Positions 28,663-37,578 of a stretch of DNA of 37,578 nucleotides are shown piece after piece (positions within the stretch are counted from its first letter, which is position 1; every line of letters starts with the position of its first letter). Both the position numbers and the translations under genes were made by a program. The stretch comes from an uncultured Lachnospiraceae bacterium (lineage in GTDB: Bacteria; Bacillota; Clostridia; Lachnospirales; Lachnospiraceae): assembly GCA_904395845.1 (NCBI GenBank), contig CAJFOH010000109.1, positions 1 through 37,578 of the forward strand, written 5' to 3'. A model generated the notes under the pieces. The model was not told where the DNA came from. It searched no databases and worked only from the letters and a program-made list of their open reading frames with translations.

Positions 28663-30551
28663 GTAAACCAAAAAAGAAAGTAAATACACAGACAATCAAG
28701 CGATTGATGTCATATATTAGTAAATACAAAATTCGTTTTATTTTTGTATTAATCTGTATTGTAATTAGTTCTTTAGCAAGTGTGTCATCATCACTATTTT
28801 TACAAACATTAATTGATGATTATATTAGTCCGTTACTATTAGAAGCAACTCCAAACTTTAGTGGATTAGCAAGAGCCATATTTGCTATGATGGCAATTTA
28901 TGCATTAGGTATTTTTGCAACATTATTTTACAATCGTACTATGGTTGTAATTGCACAAGGTGTATTAAAGAAAATTCGTGATGAAATGTTTGCTCATATG
29001 CAAAAGTTACCAATTCGTTACTTTGATACCCATGCACATGGAGATATTATGAGCCATTATACTAACGATGCAGATACTTTGCGCCAAATGTTAGCACAAA
29101 GTATTCCACAAATGTTTGCTTCAGCAATTACAATTATCTCTGTAATTTTTGCTATGTTATCTCTTAGTGTTTGGATGACAGCTTTCGTATTATTTTTTGT
29201 ATTTTGTATGTTACAAGTTACAAAATTTATTGCTAGTAGAAGTGGAAAATACTTTATTAAACAACAAGTGTCTTTGGGAGAATTAAATGGTTTTATTGAA
29301 GAAATGATTCAAGGACAAAAGGTAGTAAAAGTATTCTGTCACGAAGAAAAGGCGAAAGAAGCATTTGATAAGAAAAATGAAGAATTATGTAAAAATGCTA
29401 CACAAGCAAATAACTTTGCAAATATTCTAATGCCTGTTATGGGAAATTTAGGTTATTTATTATATGTATGTGCAGCCATTGTTGGAGGAACATTAGCAAT
29501 TAGTGCAGTTCCAAATATTAGTTTAACTGGTAGTGGAGTTATTACTTTAGGTATGATTGCTTCTTTCTTACAATTAACAAGAAGCTTTATTATGCCAATT
29601 AGCCAAATTTCTCAACAATTAAACTCAGTAATTATGGCACTTGCAGGTGCTGGAAGAATTTTTGAGTTAATGGATGAAAAAGTAGAAGAAGATGATGGAT
29701 TTGTTACCTTAGTAAATGCTAAATTTGAAGGAGATACATTAGTAGAAACAAAGGAACGTACTGGAATTTGGGCATGGAAGTATCCAAATAAAGACGGAAG
29801 TGTTACTTATACTCAATTAAAAGGGGAAGTTCGTTTCTATGATGTAGACTTTGGTTACAATCCAGATAAGATTGTACTTCATGATATTACATTATATGCA
29901 GAACCAGGTCAGAAAGTAGCCTTTGTTGGTGCAACAGGTGCTGGTAAGACAACCATTACAAACTTAATTAACCGTTTCTATGATATTGCAGATGGTAAAA
30001 TTCAATATGATGGAATTAACATTAACGAAATCAAAAAAGATGATTTAAGAAGATCTTTAGGCGTTGTTCTTCAAGATGTTAATTTATTTACAGGAACAGT
30101 AATGGACAACATTCGTTATGGTAAGTTAGAGGCTACCGATGAAGAATGTATTGCAGCTGCAAAATTAACCAATGCTCATGGATTTATTTCTATGTTGCCA
30201 CAAGGGTATGACACAGTATTAGAAGGAGATGGAAGTGGATTATCTCAAGGACAAAGACAGTTAATTTCCATCGCTCGTGCTGCAGTAGCAAACCCACCAG
30301 TTATGATTTTAGATGAAGCTACTTCTTCGATTGATACTAGAACAGAAGCTATTGTTCAAAAAGGTATGGATAGCTTAATGGAGGGTAGAACAGTATTTGT
30401 TATTGCTCACCGTCTATCTACAGTAAGAAATTCCGATGTAATTATGGTATTAGAACTAGGTCATATTATTGAACGTGGTAACCATGAAAAGTTAATAGAA
30501 GAAAAAGGAAAATACTATCAATTATATACAGGTGCGTTTGAATTAGAATAA
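28659..30551 (+). CDS. ABC exporter, canonical subunit
   Basis: GATGAGKTT, LSQGQRQLISIARA, MILDEATSSID, VIAHRLSTV; ATGA overlap with the upstream gene. Confidence 0.94.
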   Translation: MSKPKKKVNTQTIKRLMSYISKYKIRFIFVLICIVISSLASVSSSLFLQTLIDDYISPLLLEATPNFSGLARAIFAMMAIYALGIFATLFYNRTMVVIAQGVLKKIRDEMFAHMQKLPIRYFDTHAHGDIMSHYTNDADTLRQMLAQSIPQMFASAITIISVIFAMLSLSVWMTAFVLFFVFCMLQVTKFIASRSGKYFIKQQVSLGELNGFIEEMIQGQKVVKVFCHEEKAKEAFDKKNEELCKNATQANNFANILMPVMGNLGYLLYVCAAIVGGTLAISAVPNISLTGSGVITLGMIASFLQLTRSFIMPISQISQQLNSVIMALAGAGRIFELMDEKVEEDDGFVTLVNAKFEGDTLVETKERTGIWAWKYPNKDGSVTYTQLKGEVRFYDVDFGYNPDKIVLHDITLYAEPGQKVAFVGATGAGKTTITNLINRFYDIADGKIQYDGININEIKKDDLRRSLGVVLQDVNLFTGTVMDNIRYGKLEATDEECIAAAKLTNAHGFISMLPQGYDTVLEGDGSGLSQGQRQLISIARAAVANPPVMILDEATSSIDTRTEAIVQKGMDSLMEGRTVFVIAHRLSTVRNSDVIMVLELGHIIERGNHEKLIEEKGKYYQLYTGAFELE

Positions 30552-30623
30552 AAACCATAAAAGGAATAACAATTATAGTATAAAAACCTAAACCTATAGA
30601 AATAAACATATTGATGATAGAAT

Positions 30624-30676
30624 AAAAGTCGACTTCTTTGTTGCATACAAGTAAACAAATAGAAGTCGACTTTTTT
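30624..30676. terminator. Bidirectional terminator between convergent ABC and asnB genes
   Basis: AAAAGTCGACTTCT ... AGAAGTCGACTTTTTT; 14-bp perfect arms. Confidence 0.85.
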
Positions 30677-30712
30677 ATAGTGAAAAGAAACGATAGATGA
30701 CAAGATATCTTC

Positions 30713-32560
30713 TTATGATAAGGAATATTTTTTCATCCAATAGTTTATTTGTAATAAATAGGCAATCATTTGAGGGGAAGCCATTAACTGACCGTACCAT
30801 GGGCGACCATAATCCGATGGGCTAGAAAGAAAGGTTTGTAGCTTTTTCTTGTCAATAATAGCATTTAACGGAGCATTCGTATCTGATAACTCATCTAATA
30901 ATCGATTACTAAGCAATCGTTCATAGTTTGGATCATAGGTTTTAGGGTATGGACTTTTCTTTCGATACAATACTTCATTTGGTAAGTAGGATTTTCCTAT
31001 TTCAACTAAAAGACTTTTTGTCTGACCATTGTAACACTTCATTTCCCAAGGAATACTAAATACGTATTCTAAAATACGTGGATCGGCAAAAGGAACTCTC
31101 GCTTCCAAACCAGAATACATACTTGTTCTATCCATACGATTTAAAAGGGTAGACATAAACCATCGAATATTAAGCCAAGAAATTTCTCTACGTTTTTTCT
31201 CAAGAGGAGTATCACCAGCAAGAGTTGGAGTCTCCTTTACCGAGTTATGATAAGCATTTATCACATAGTTATCAAGGTCGATTTCTTTTAAAAAGCTATC
31301 ATCAAAGCACATTTTTCTCATATCCATATCGTAACTCCAAGGGAAAAAATCGTCTTTCCACAATTCTTTCCTATGAAACCATGGGTATCCACCAAATATC
31401 TCATCAGCACATTCTCCAGTTAATGCAACAGAATGGGTGTTACTAACCTGAGAACAAAAATATAATAAGGAAGATTCAATATCAGCCATGCAAGGAACGT
31501 CTCTTGCATCAACAGCCTTATATAAATAATCTGCCTGAGTGATACTATCACACATTAAATAATGATGATAGGAGTGGATATGTTCTACCATAATATCTAC
31601 AAATGGACGGTCTTCAGAAGATTGGAAAGAGTTTGCTTTAAAGTTTTCCTTATTTCCTACAAAATCAAAAGAAAATGTAGAAAGTTGTTTTCCTTGCTCT
31701 AATAAATATTCTTGAGAAATAGCGGAAACTAAGCTACTATCTAATCCTCCAGATAAAAAGGTACAAACAGGAACATCAGATATCATCTGTCTGCGAATAC
31801 TATCACGAACAAGATAAGAAACATAATCTACCGTTTCCTTGTAGTTATCCTTATGTTCATGACTTTCTAATTTCCAGTAAATGTGAGAGCGTATCTTTGG
31901 TGTAGAAGATGTGTCTTTTGTAATGGATAAAAATTGTCCTGGTAATACTTCTTTCATATTGGCAAAAACACCATGACCTGGGGTTCTTGCAGGACCAAGA
32001 CCTAAGACTTCTGCCCAGCTAGAAGCATCTAGTTTTGGTGTGATTCCAAAGGCAAAGATACCTTTTGGTTCTGAGGCAAATACAAAATAGGAGTCATAAA
32101 TTTGATAAAACAAAGGTTTAATTCCTAAGTGGTCACGAACAAGATATAAAGTATCAATCCGTTCATCATAAATAGAAAAGGCAAAAATACCGTTTAACTC
32201 CTTAAAAAATTCAGTTCCAAAGGCAAGGTAACCATTTAGGATAACCTCTGTATCACTGGTTGTATCCCAAGAAAGAGAATAGGAGGATAATTGGCTACGC
32301 AACTCCTTTGTATTGTAAATTTCTCCGTTATAAGAAATTACAATAGAATAATCGCCAATTCGTTTTACCATTGGTTGTTTTCCTTTGGAAATATCAATAA
32401 TTGATAAACGGGTATGAGCAAGACCAATATGGTCGTTTAAATAAATATTGTCATCATCAGGACCACGATGAGTAAGTGTTTGTTTCATATTTAACAATGA
32501 ATAAAGTTGTTTCTCTTTGATTGAGTCCTCACAGCTATAAAATCCAGCAATTCCACACAT
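30713..32560 (-). CDS. asnB: Asparagine synthase (glutamine-hydrolysing)
   Basis: MCGIAGFYSCEDS, RGPDDDNIYL, SYNGEIYN, FLSGGLDSSLVSAIS, EARVPFADPRILEYVFSIPWEMK. Confidence 0.94.
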   Translation of the reverse strand: MCGIAGFYSCEDSIKEKQLYSLLNMKQTLTHRGPDDDNIYLNDHIGLAHTRLSIIDISKGKQPMVKRIGDYSIVISYNGEIYNTKELRSQLSSYSLSWDTTSDTEVILNGYLAFGTEFFKELNGIFAFSIYDERIDTLYLVRDHLGIKPLFYQIYDSYFVFASEPKGIFAFGITPKLDASSWAEVLGLGPARTPGHGVFANMKEVLPGQFLSITKDTSSTPKIRSHIYWKLESHEHKDNYKETVDYVSYLVRDSIRRQMISDVPVCTFLSGGLDSSLVSAISQEYLLEQGKQLSTFSFDFVGNKENFKANSFQSSEDRPFVDIMVEHIHSYHHYLMCDSITQADYLYKAVDARDVPCMADIESSLLYFCSQVSNTHSVALTGECADEIFGGYPWFHRKELWKDDFFPWSYDMDMRKMCFDDSFLKEIDLDNYVINAYHNSVKETPTLAGDTPLEKKRREISWLNIRWFMSTLLNRMDRTSMYSGLEARVPFADPRILEYVFSIPWEMKCYNGQTKSLLVEIGKSYLPNEVLYRKKSPYPKTYDPNYERLLSNRLLDELSDTNAPLNAIIDKKKLQTFLSSPSDYGRPWYGQLMASPQMIAYLLQINYWMKKYSLS

Positions 32561-32599
32561 AATATCTCCTATCTAAATATTATTTTTTTATTGTTGTAT

Positions 32600-33193
32600 T
32601 TAAGACAAAAAAGGTTGAATCAGAGGTTGAATTTGTTCTTTGTTTAGAGCAAAGGAAATGGTATCACATAGCAAATCGAAATGAGCTACCAAAGAATTAG
32701 GTTTTGCTTTGTAATCATCTTGACCAAAAGGAACAAAATAAATATTTTTTGTATTTAATAGGATACCAATATTTTTTAAATTCATTCCTAAGGCATCATT
32801 GGTGGATAAAGCAATGACAACAGGTCGATTATTTCGTAAATGAGATTTGGTTGCCATAAGTACAGGAGTATCAGTAATACCATTTGCAAGTTTGGCAAGT
32901 GTATTTCCAGTACAAGGTGCAATTACTAAAAGGTCTAAGAGTCCACTTGGACCAATAGGCTCTACTTCAGGAATTGTTTGCATGGGAGGATGACCACATA
33001 AGGTAGTTGCTTTTTGTATAAATTCCTCCGATGTGCCAAACTTTGTATCTAAGTTTGATGCCTGAAAGGAAAAAATAGGATACAAATTAGCACCAGTTTC
33101 TTTTAAATGAGAAAGGGTGTGAAACATACGTTCATAAGTACAAAAGGAACCAGTAAAGGCAATACCAATTGTTTTATTAGAAAAATTTTGCAT
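32600..33193 (-). CDS. dpaB: Dipicolinate synthase subunit B
   Basis: IGIAFTGSFCTYERMF, IGPSGLLDLLVIAPCTGNTLAKLANGITDTPVLMATKSHLRNNRPVVIALSTNDALG, YFVPFGQDD. Confidence 0.93.
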   Translation of the reverse strand: MQNFSNKTIGIAFTGSFCTYERMFHTLSHLKETGANLYPIFSFQASNLDTKFGTSEEFIQKATTLCGHPPMQTIPEVEPIGPSGLLDLLVIAPCTGNTLAKLANGITDTPVLMATKSHLRNNRPVVIALSTNDALGMNLKNIGILLNTKNIYFVPFGQDDYKAKPNSLVAHFDLLCDTISFALNKEQIQPLIQPFLS

Positions 33194-33217
33194 AAAAAAC
33201 CTCGCTTCTATATATTT

Positions 33218-34102
33218 TTATTTTAATATATGCGTTTCTATGATAGAGTGTATCAACTGACTGCAACTCATTGGAGAAAAACGGCTTGGAATACTAGATT
33301 CTAAAAAATAATAAATTCCATTGTCATGTAGTTGTTCCTTAGAAAAACCATAAGGATAGGAGGCAATATCAAAAATCCAGTTATAATTTGTTAACTTCTG
33401 TATTTGAGAGAAAGAAAATAAATGTTGTGGTATGGTATTAATAATAATCGGTGTGGAAGAAAAGTCTAAAAAATCATGGAAAGAGGAAATACACGTAAGT
33501 CCATTTTCAATGGCTTCATGAAAGCAGGTATGATTGTTTTCTACTACAGTAATGTTACAATGGAAAGTTTGTAGCATAGAGGCAATTTCTTTTCCACAAT
33601 TACCATATCCTAACAGTAGCACAGAGCAATGGAACAAGGTGAAGGGTAAAGTGGAAATTAAAATAGATAAAAGTCCTTCGCTTGTAAGTATTCCATTTTG
33701 TTTTAAAAATGTTTTCTGTTTTCCATATTCGAACAGTTGGATTTTCTCTGCCAAGCAAAAATTTTTCCACTGGGTTGGTAAGCTACCTGCAATAATGAAG
33801 TGTTGGTTGTTTATATATCTAGCAATATCTAATTGATTATAAATATCAGGTGAAATTACAGTTGGTAGCACAAGATACTTACATGTAGCACAGCCTTGTT
33901 TTAGGGAGGCAGGAATGGGAGTTTTTCTAGAAGAATTTGTAGAATTAGGATAGTAACTTGTAATAGATGGTGGTTTTAGTAATGGTTCAAAGCCGTCATA
34001 TATATATACTGTATGCCCATGTTGTAATAAAATATCAGCTAGAAAACTTTGTCTTATGTCATTACCAATGATAAAAAATGAATCAAAATCGTAAAGTGGC
34101 AT
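33218..34102 (-). CDS. dpaA: Dipicolinate synthase subunit A
   Basis: FIIGNDIRQSFLADIL, GILTSEGLLSILI, SVLLLGYGNCGKEIASML. Start revised to 34102 (MPLYDFDSF) after AGGAG; adjacent to dpaB. Confidence 0.9.
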   Translation of the reverse strand: MPLYDFDSFFIIGNDIRQSFLADILLQHGHTVYIYDGFEPLLKPPSITSYYPNSTNSSRKTPIPASLKQGCATCKYLVLPTVISPDIYNQLDIARYINNQHFIIAGSLPTQWKNFCLAEKIQLFEYGKQKTFLKQNGILTSEGLLSILISTLPFTLFHCSVLLLGYGNCGKEIASMLQTFHCNITVVENNHTCFHEAIENGLTCISSFHDFLDFSSTPIIINTIPQHLFSFSQIQKLTNYNWIFDIASYPYGFSKEQLHDNGIYYFLESSIPSRFSPMSCSQLIHSIIETHILK

Positions 34103-34195
34103 AATGAGTACTCCTATTACTGTGATGAATAAATAATTATATAAAGCAGTATATTTCAAAATGAAAAAAACTGTTACAAAAAATTAATAATTCTA

Positions 34196-34225
34196 TTGAC
34201 ATTTTACTAAATATAAGGTTATACT
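34196..34225 (+). promoter_or_regulatory. Sigma-A promoter
   Basis: TTGACA-N17-TTATAC(T). Confidence 0.75.
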
Positions 34226-34258
34226 ACACATAACAAATACTTGAGAAATTTTATAGCA

Positions 34259-34371
34259 GTTAAGAGGGAGTAGTAGAAATGTGTTGTCAACAGACTCGGT
34301 AACTCACTGTCGTTAAGGTAAGATAGGTGTAGCCTGGCATCACATACCCATGTGGTTACAAGACTTTTAAC
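34259..34371 (+). ncRNA. yybP-ykoY family (manganese) riboswitch aptamer
   Basis: GTTAAGAGGGAGTAGTAGAAATGTGTTGTCAACAGACTCGG...TCGTTAAGGTAAG...GCCTGGCATCACATACCCATGTGGTTACAAGACTTTTAAC resembles yybP-ykoY conserved loops (GGGAGTAG, CCTGGCATCACAT). P1 is GTTAAGAG(34259-34266)/CTTTTAAC(34364-34371). It precedes a P-type ATPase. Confidence 0.85.
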
Positions 34372-34407
34372 GTATCTAGTAATGTAGATACGTTAAAAGT
34401 CTTTTTT
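34362..34407 (+). terminator. Expression-platform terminator, 17-bp perfect stem
   Basis: GACTTTTAACGTATCTA-GTAATG-TAGATACGTTAAAAGTC-TTTTTT; its 5' arm overlaps the 3' strand of aptamer P1. Confidence 0.9.
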
Positions 34408-34573
34408 ATTTCTATAAGGAAAGTAGAAAAACAATAGTTGCAAAAGTTTTTATAAAAAGATTTTGTAAAATATTTCTGAACATGGAAATACTATGAAGTG
34501 CCACTTATACTTGTTATAAAGAGTGAAAAAAGTATGTTGTGTTTATGTACAAAAAAACATTAGGAGGAGAACC

Positions 34574-37171
34574 ATGAAACAGTATTTTAATCAAAGTGTA
34601 GAAGAAGTGTTTCAACAGATGAAAACATCAAAACGTGGTCTAGATACTCAGGAAGCAAAAAAACGATTAGAATCATATGGACCAAATGCACTACAAGAGG
34701 CAAAGCGAAAGGGTGTTATTGAAGTATTTTTAGAACAATTTATGGATTTACTTGTTATCATCCTTATTACAGCGGCAATTATTTCTATGTTATCAGGTAA
34801 CATTGAAAGTACAGTTGTAATTTTTGCAGTTATTATTTTAAATGCAATTTTAGGAACAGTACAACATTTTAAAGCAGAAAAATCATTGGATAGCCTAAAG
34901 GCATTGTCCTCACCATCAGCAAAAGTAATTCGTAATGGAAATAAGCTAGAAATTGATTCAAAAGATGTAGTTCCTGGTGATATTTTACTACTAGAAGCAG
35001 GAGATTTAGTTGTTGCAGATGGTAGAATTATGGAAAACTTTTCTTTACAAGTAAATGAAAGTTCATTAACAGGAGAATCGACCAATGTAGATAAAAATGA
35101 ACTAACTATTTCTGAGGAAAAAGTACCACTAGGAGATCAATACAATATGGTATTTTCCGGTTCTTTAGTTACTTATGGGCGTGCCACTGTAATTGTAACA
35201 GGAACAGGTATGAGCACAGAAATTGGTAAAATTGCTTCATTAATGAATGAAACAAAAGAAAAGAAAACACCACTTCAAGTAAGTTTAGATCAATTTAGTA
35301 GTCGATTAGCTATGATTATTTTAATCATTTGTGCAGTTGTTTTTGGTCTAAGTTTATACAGAGAGATGCCAATATTAGATTCTTTAATGTTTGCCGTAGC
35401 TTTAGCAGTAGCAGCTATTCCTGAAGCGTTAAGCTCTATTGTAACCATTGTACAAGCTATGGGAACACAAAAGATGGTAAAAGAAAATGCCATTATTAAA
35501 GAATTAAAAGCAGTAGAAAGTTTAGGGTGTGTGTCCGTCATTTGTTCGGATAAAACTGGTACATTAACACAAAATAAAATGACAGTACAACAAGTATATG
35601 TAGATGGAGAAACTATCTCATTTAAACATTTAGAAGCAAATAATAATGTACACAAATATTTATTGTATTCAGCAATTTTAGCAAATGATTCTACCATTGT
35701 AGATGGTAAGGGAATTGGTGATCCAACAGAAACAGCCTTAATTGAAATGGGGAATAAATTAGGAATTGAACAAGATTCCTTTAGAAATTCTATTCCAAGA
35801 ATTGGTGAAATCCCATTTGATTCTGACCGTAAATTAATGAGTACAAAACATATTATTGATAGTAAAGCCATTCTATTAACAAAGGGTGCATTGGACGTAA
35901 TTCTTGATCGTACTACAAGTATTTTAACAAGTAACGGTGTTCGTCCAATTACAGAGCAGGATAAAAATGAAATTTTGGAGCAAAACCAAATTTTCTCTGA
36001 AAATGGACTTCGTGTACTTTCTTTTGCATATCGTGAAATAGAAGAAAGTAAAAACATTGGCTTAGAAGATGAAACTAACTATACATTTATTGGTTTAATT
36101 TCAATGATGGATCCACCTCGTGAAGAGTCAAAAGAAGCGGTAGCAGATGCAAAACGTGCAGGAATTAAGCCAATTATGATTACTGGTGACCATAAAGTAA
36201 CTGCATCTGCCATTGCAAAGCAAATTGGTATTATGGAAGAATCTGACCTTGCAGTAACTGGTGTAGAACTAGATCAAATGGATGAAAAAACATTAGATGA
36301 AAAATTAGAACATATTTCTGTTTATGCAAGAGTTTCACCAGAGCATAAAATTAGAATTGTTGATGCATGGCAAAAGAAAGGCAATATTGTTGCTATGACA
36401 GGTGATGGTGTTAATGATGCTCCAGCTCTTAAAAAAGCAGATATTGGTATTGCAATGGGAATTACAGGAACAGAAGTATCTAAAGATGCTGCTTCTATGA
36501 TTTTATCAGATGATAATTTTGCAACCATTATTAAAGCTGTCACCAATGGTAGAAATGTATATCGAAATATTAAAAATGCCATTCATTTCTTATTATCTGG
36601 AAATATGGCAGGTATTTTAAGTGTATTATATACTTCTATTTTAGGATTGGCAGTACCTTTCTTACCAGTGCATTTATTATTTATTAACCTATTAACCGAT
36701 AGTTTACCAGCTATTGCTATTGGAATGGAGCCAGCAGATAAAGGAATTTTAAATCAAAAACCAAGAAATCCAAAAGAAAGTATTTTAACAAAAGATTTCT
36801 TATTTGCATTGTTTGTTCAAGGTGGGTTAATTGCAGTTTGTACATTAATTGCATATCATATTGGAGCAAACACTAAGATTGCAGGTATGGCAAGTACAAT
36901 GGCATTTTCAACACTAACATTAGCAAGATTATTCCATGGATTTAATTGCAGAACAGATAAATCTATTTTAACTGTTGGATTTAAGTCAAATATTTATAGT
37001 ATCTATGCCTTTTTTGCAGGAGTAGTTCTTTTATTAGCAGTTATTTTCATTCCACCACTACAAAGTTTATTTGAAATTTCTGCTATGACATGGGGACAAG
37101 TTGCTATGGTATTTGGTTTAGCAATTATTCCATCAATTATTATTCAAGTAGTAAAGAAAGTAAGAGAATAA
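34574..37171 (+). CDS. P-type cation-transporting ATPase (P2A/Ca2+-type; likely Mn2+/Ca2+ exporter)
   Basis: SLTGESTNVDK, AAIPEALSSIVTI, CSDKTGTLTQNKMT, MITGDHKVTA, MTGDGVNDAPALKKADIGIAMG. Start revised to ATG 34574 after TAGGAGGAGA. Confidence 0.93.
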   Translation: MKQYFNQSVEEVFQQMKTSKRGLDTQEAKKRLESYGPNALQEAKRKGVIEVFLEQFMDLLVIILITAAIISMLSGNIESTVVIFAVIILNAILGTVQHFKAEKSLDSLKALSSPSAKVIRNGNKLEIDSKDVVPGDILLLEAGDLVVADGRIMENFSLQVNESSLTGESTNVDKNELTISEEKVPLGDQYNMVFSGSLVTYGRATVIVTGTGMSTEIGKIASLMNETKEKKTPLQVSLDQFSSRLAMIILIICAVVFGLSLYREMPILDSLMFAVALAVAAIPEALSSIVTIVQAMGTQKMVKENAIIKELKAVESLGCVSVICSDKTGTLTQNKMTVQQVYVDGETISFKHLEANNNVHKYLLYSAILANDSTIVDGKGIGDPTETALIEMGNKLGIEQDSFRNSIPRIGEIPFDSDRKLMSTKHIIDSKAILLTKGALDVILDRTTSILTSNGVRPITEQDKNEILEQNQIFSENGLRVLSFAYREIEESKNIGLEDETNYTFIGLISMMDPPREESKEAVADAKRAGIKPIMITGDHKVTASAIAKQIGIMEESDLAVTGVELDQMDEKTLDEKLEHISVYARVSPEHKIRIVDAWQKKGNIVAMTGDGVNDAPALKKADIGIAMGITGTEVSKDAASMILSDDNFATIIKAVTNGRNVYRNIKNAIHFLLSGNMAGILSVLYTSILGLAVPFLPVHLLFINLLTDSLPAIAIGMEPADKGILNQKPRNPKESILTKDFLFALFVQGGLIAVCTLIAYHIGANTKIAGMASTMAFSTLTLARLFHGFNCRTDKSILTVGFKSNIYSIYAFFAGVVLLLAVIFIPPLQSLFEISAMTWGQVAMVFGLAIIPSIIIQVVKKVRE

Positions 37172-37193
37172 TATATAGGGTAAAAATTATATC

Positions 37194-37222
37194 TTGACAA
37201 ATGAACAAAAAATAAGTATGAT
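37194..37222 (+). promoter_or_regulatory. Sigma-A promoter upstream of the right-edge gene
   Basis: TTGACA-N17-TATGAT. Confidence 0.75.
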
Positions 37223-37224
37223 TT

Positions 37225-37257
37225 AATGGAAGTTAGTTTTTGCTAACTTCCATTTTT
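37225..37257 (+). promoter_or_regulatory. Palindrome overlapping the presumed transcription start (operator or mini-terminator)
   Basis: AATGGAAGTTAG-TTTTTG-CTAACTTCCATT followed by Ts. Confidence 0.65.
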
Positions 37258-37264
37258 AATGTGT

Positions 37265-37380
37265 TAGTACACGTTATGCATAGCAATGGATTATATACAA
37301 TGCATAATATGTTATGTATAATACACTATTCACAATATGCTATGTATTATATGCTATGCACTATGTGCTATGCATATATT
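37265..37380. repeat. Degenerate TATGCTATG/ATGCATA-type repeat tract
   Basis: Recurrent ATGCATAGCA, ATGCATAATATG, ATATGCTATGTATT, ATATGCTATGCA, TGTGCTATGCATAT. Confidence 0.7.
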
Positions 37381-37390
37381 TTTTACCTAT

Positions 37391-37410
37391 TAGTTAGCAA
37401 ACACTAACTA
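37391..37410. promoter_or_regulatory. Second AGTTAG-N6-CTAACT palindrome
   Basis: TAGTTAG-CAAACA-CTAACTA, same core and spacing as the palindrome at 37225-37257. Confidence 0.6.
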
Positions 37411-37453
37411 GAACAAAGAATATTAATAATGAATATATATTAGGAGGAATTAT

Positions 37454-37578
37454 ATGCAACAACAAGTAATAAGTAGTATATTTGGTTGGATATCAGTAGT
37501 ATTACTGTGTCTTTTACTGGCAGTAAAGCCACTAGGAAGATTAGAAAAGAATCATTTTATGGTGAAAACATTAAATAA
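37454..37578 (+). CDS. N-terminus of a membrane protein running off the window
   Basis: TAGGAGGAAT SD then MQQQVISSIFGWISVVLLCLLLAVKPLGRLEKNHFMVKTLN; hydrophobic first helix. Confidence 0.65.
   Translation, partial: MQQQVISSIFGWISVVLLCLLLAVKPLGRLEKNHFMVKTLN

Noticed and set aside
32561-32600. T-box leader for asnB
   Set aside because: The gap upstream of asnB is only 39 nt, too short for a T-box, and no NGGN/T-box sequence is visible.
34648-35085. Antisense ORFs on the minus strand across the P-type ATPase (34648..35085, 35290..36057, 36322..36582)
   Set aside because: Ser/Ile-rich shadow translations of a strongly supported coding gene; typical in AT-rich genomes.

Overview
AT-rich Firmicutes/Clostridia-type chromosomal segment (spore-forming, Lachnospiraceae-like by gene content; taxonomy is inference). 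About 28 protein-coding loci can be supported. They include a PHP phosphatase, a VOC protein, a GH36 alpha-galactosidase with a divergent AraC regulator that carries an in-frame stop, an AGCS symporter, a membrane-anchored arylsulfate sulfotransferase, a duplicated DUF1294 membrane protein, MscL with a C-terminal zinc ribbon, a Kup K+ transporter, a GH18 chitinase with an in-frame stop in its chitin-binding module, an 8-oxoG glycosylase, two paralogous heterodimeric ABC exporter pairs (one with a MarR regulator, one with a structured leader and terminator), a processive GT2, methylglyoxal synthase, SbcD/SbcC, a dpaA-dpaB-asnB operon, and a P-type cation ATPase preceded by a yybP-ykoY-type manganese riboswitch. 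No tRNA, rRNA, CRISPR array or intact transposon was recognised. The best second-look targets are the unclassified attenuator-like leader of the first ABC pair, the riboswitch/terminator switch upstream of the P-type ATPase, the palindrome/repeat region at the right end, and two single-codon nonsense lesions. I did not see a convincing wholly new multi-gene system. Family names come from recalled motifs, not searches.
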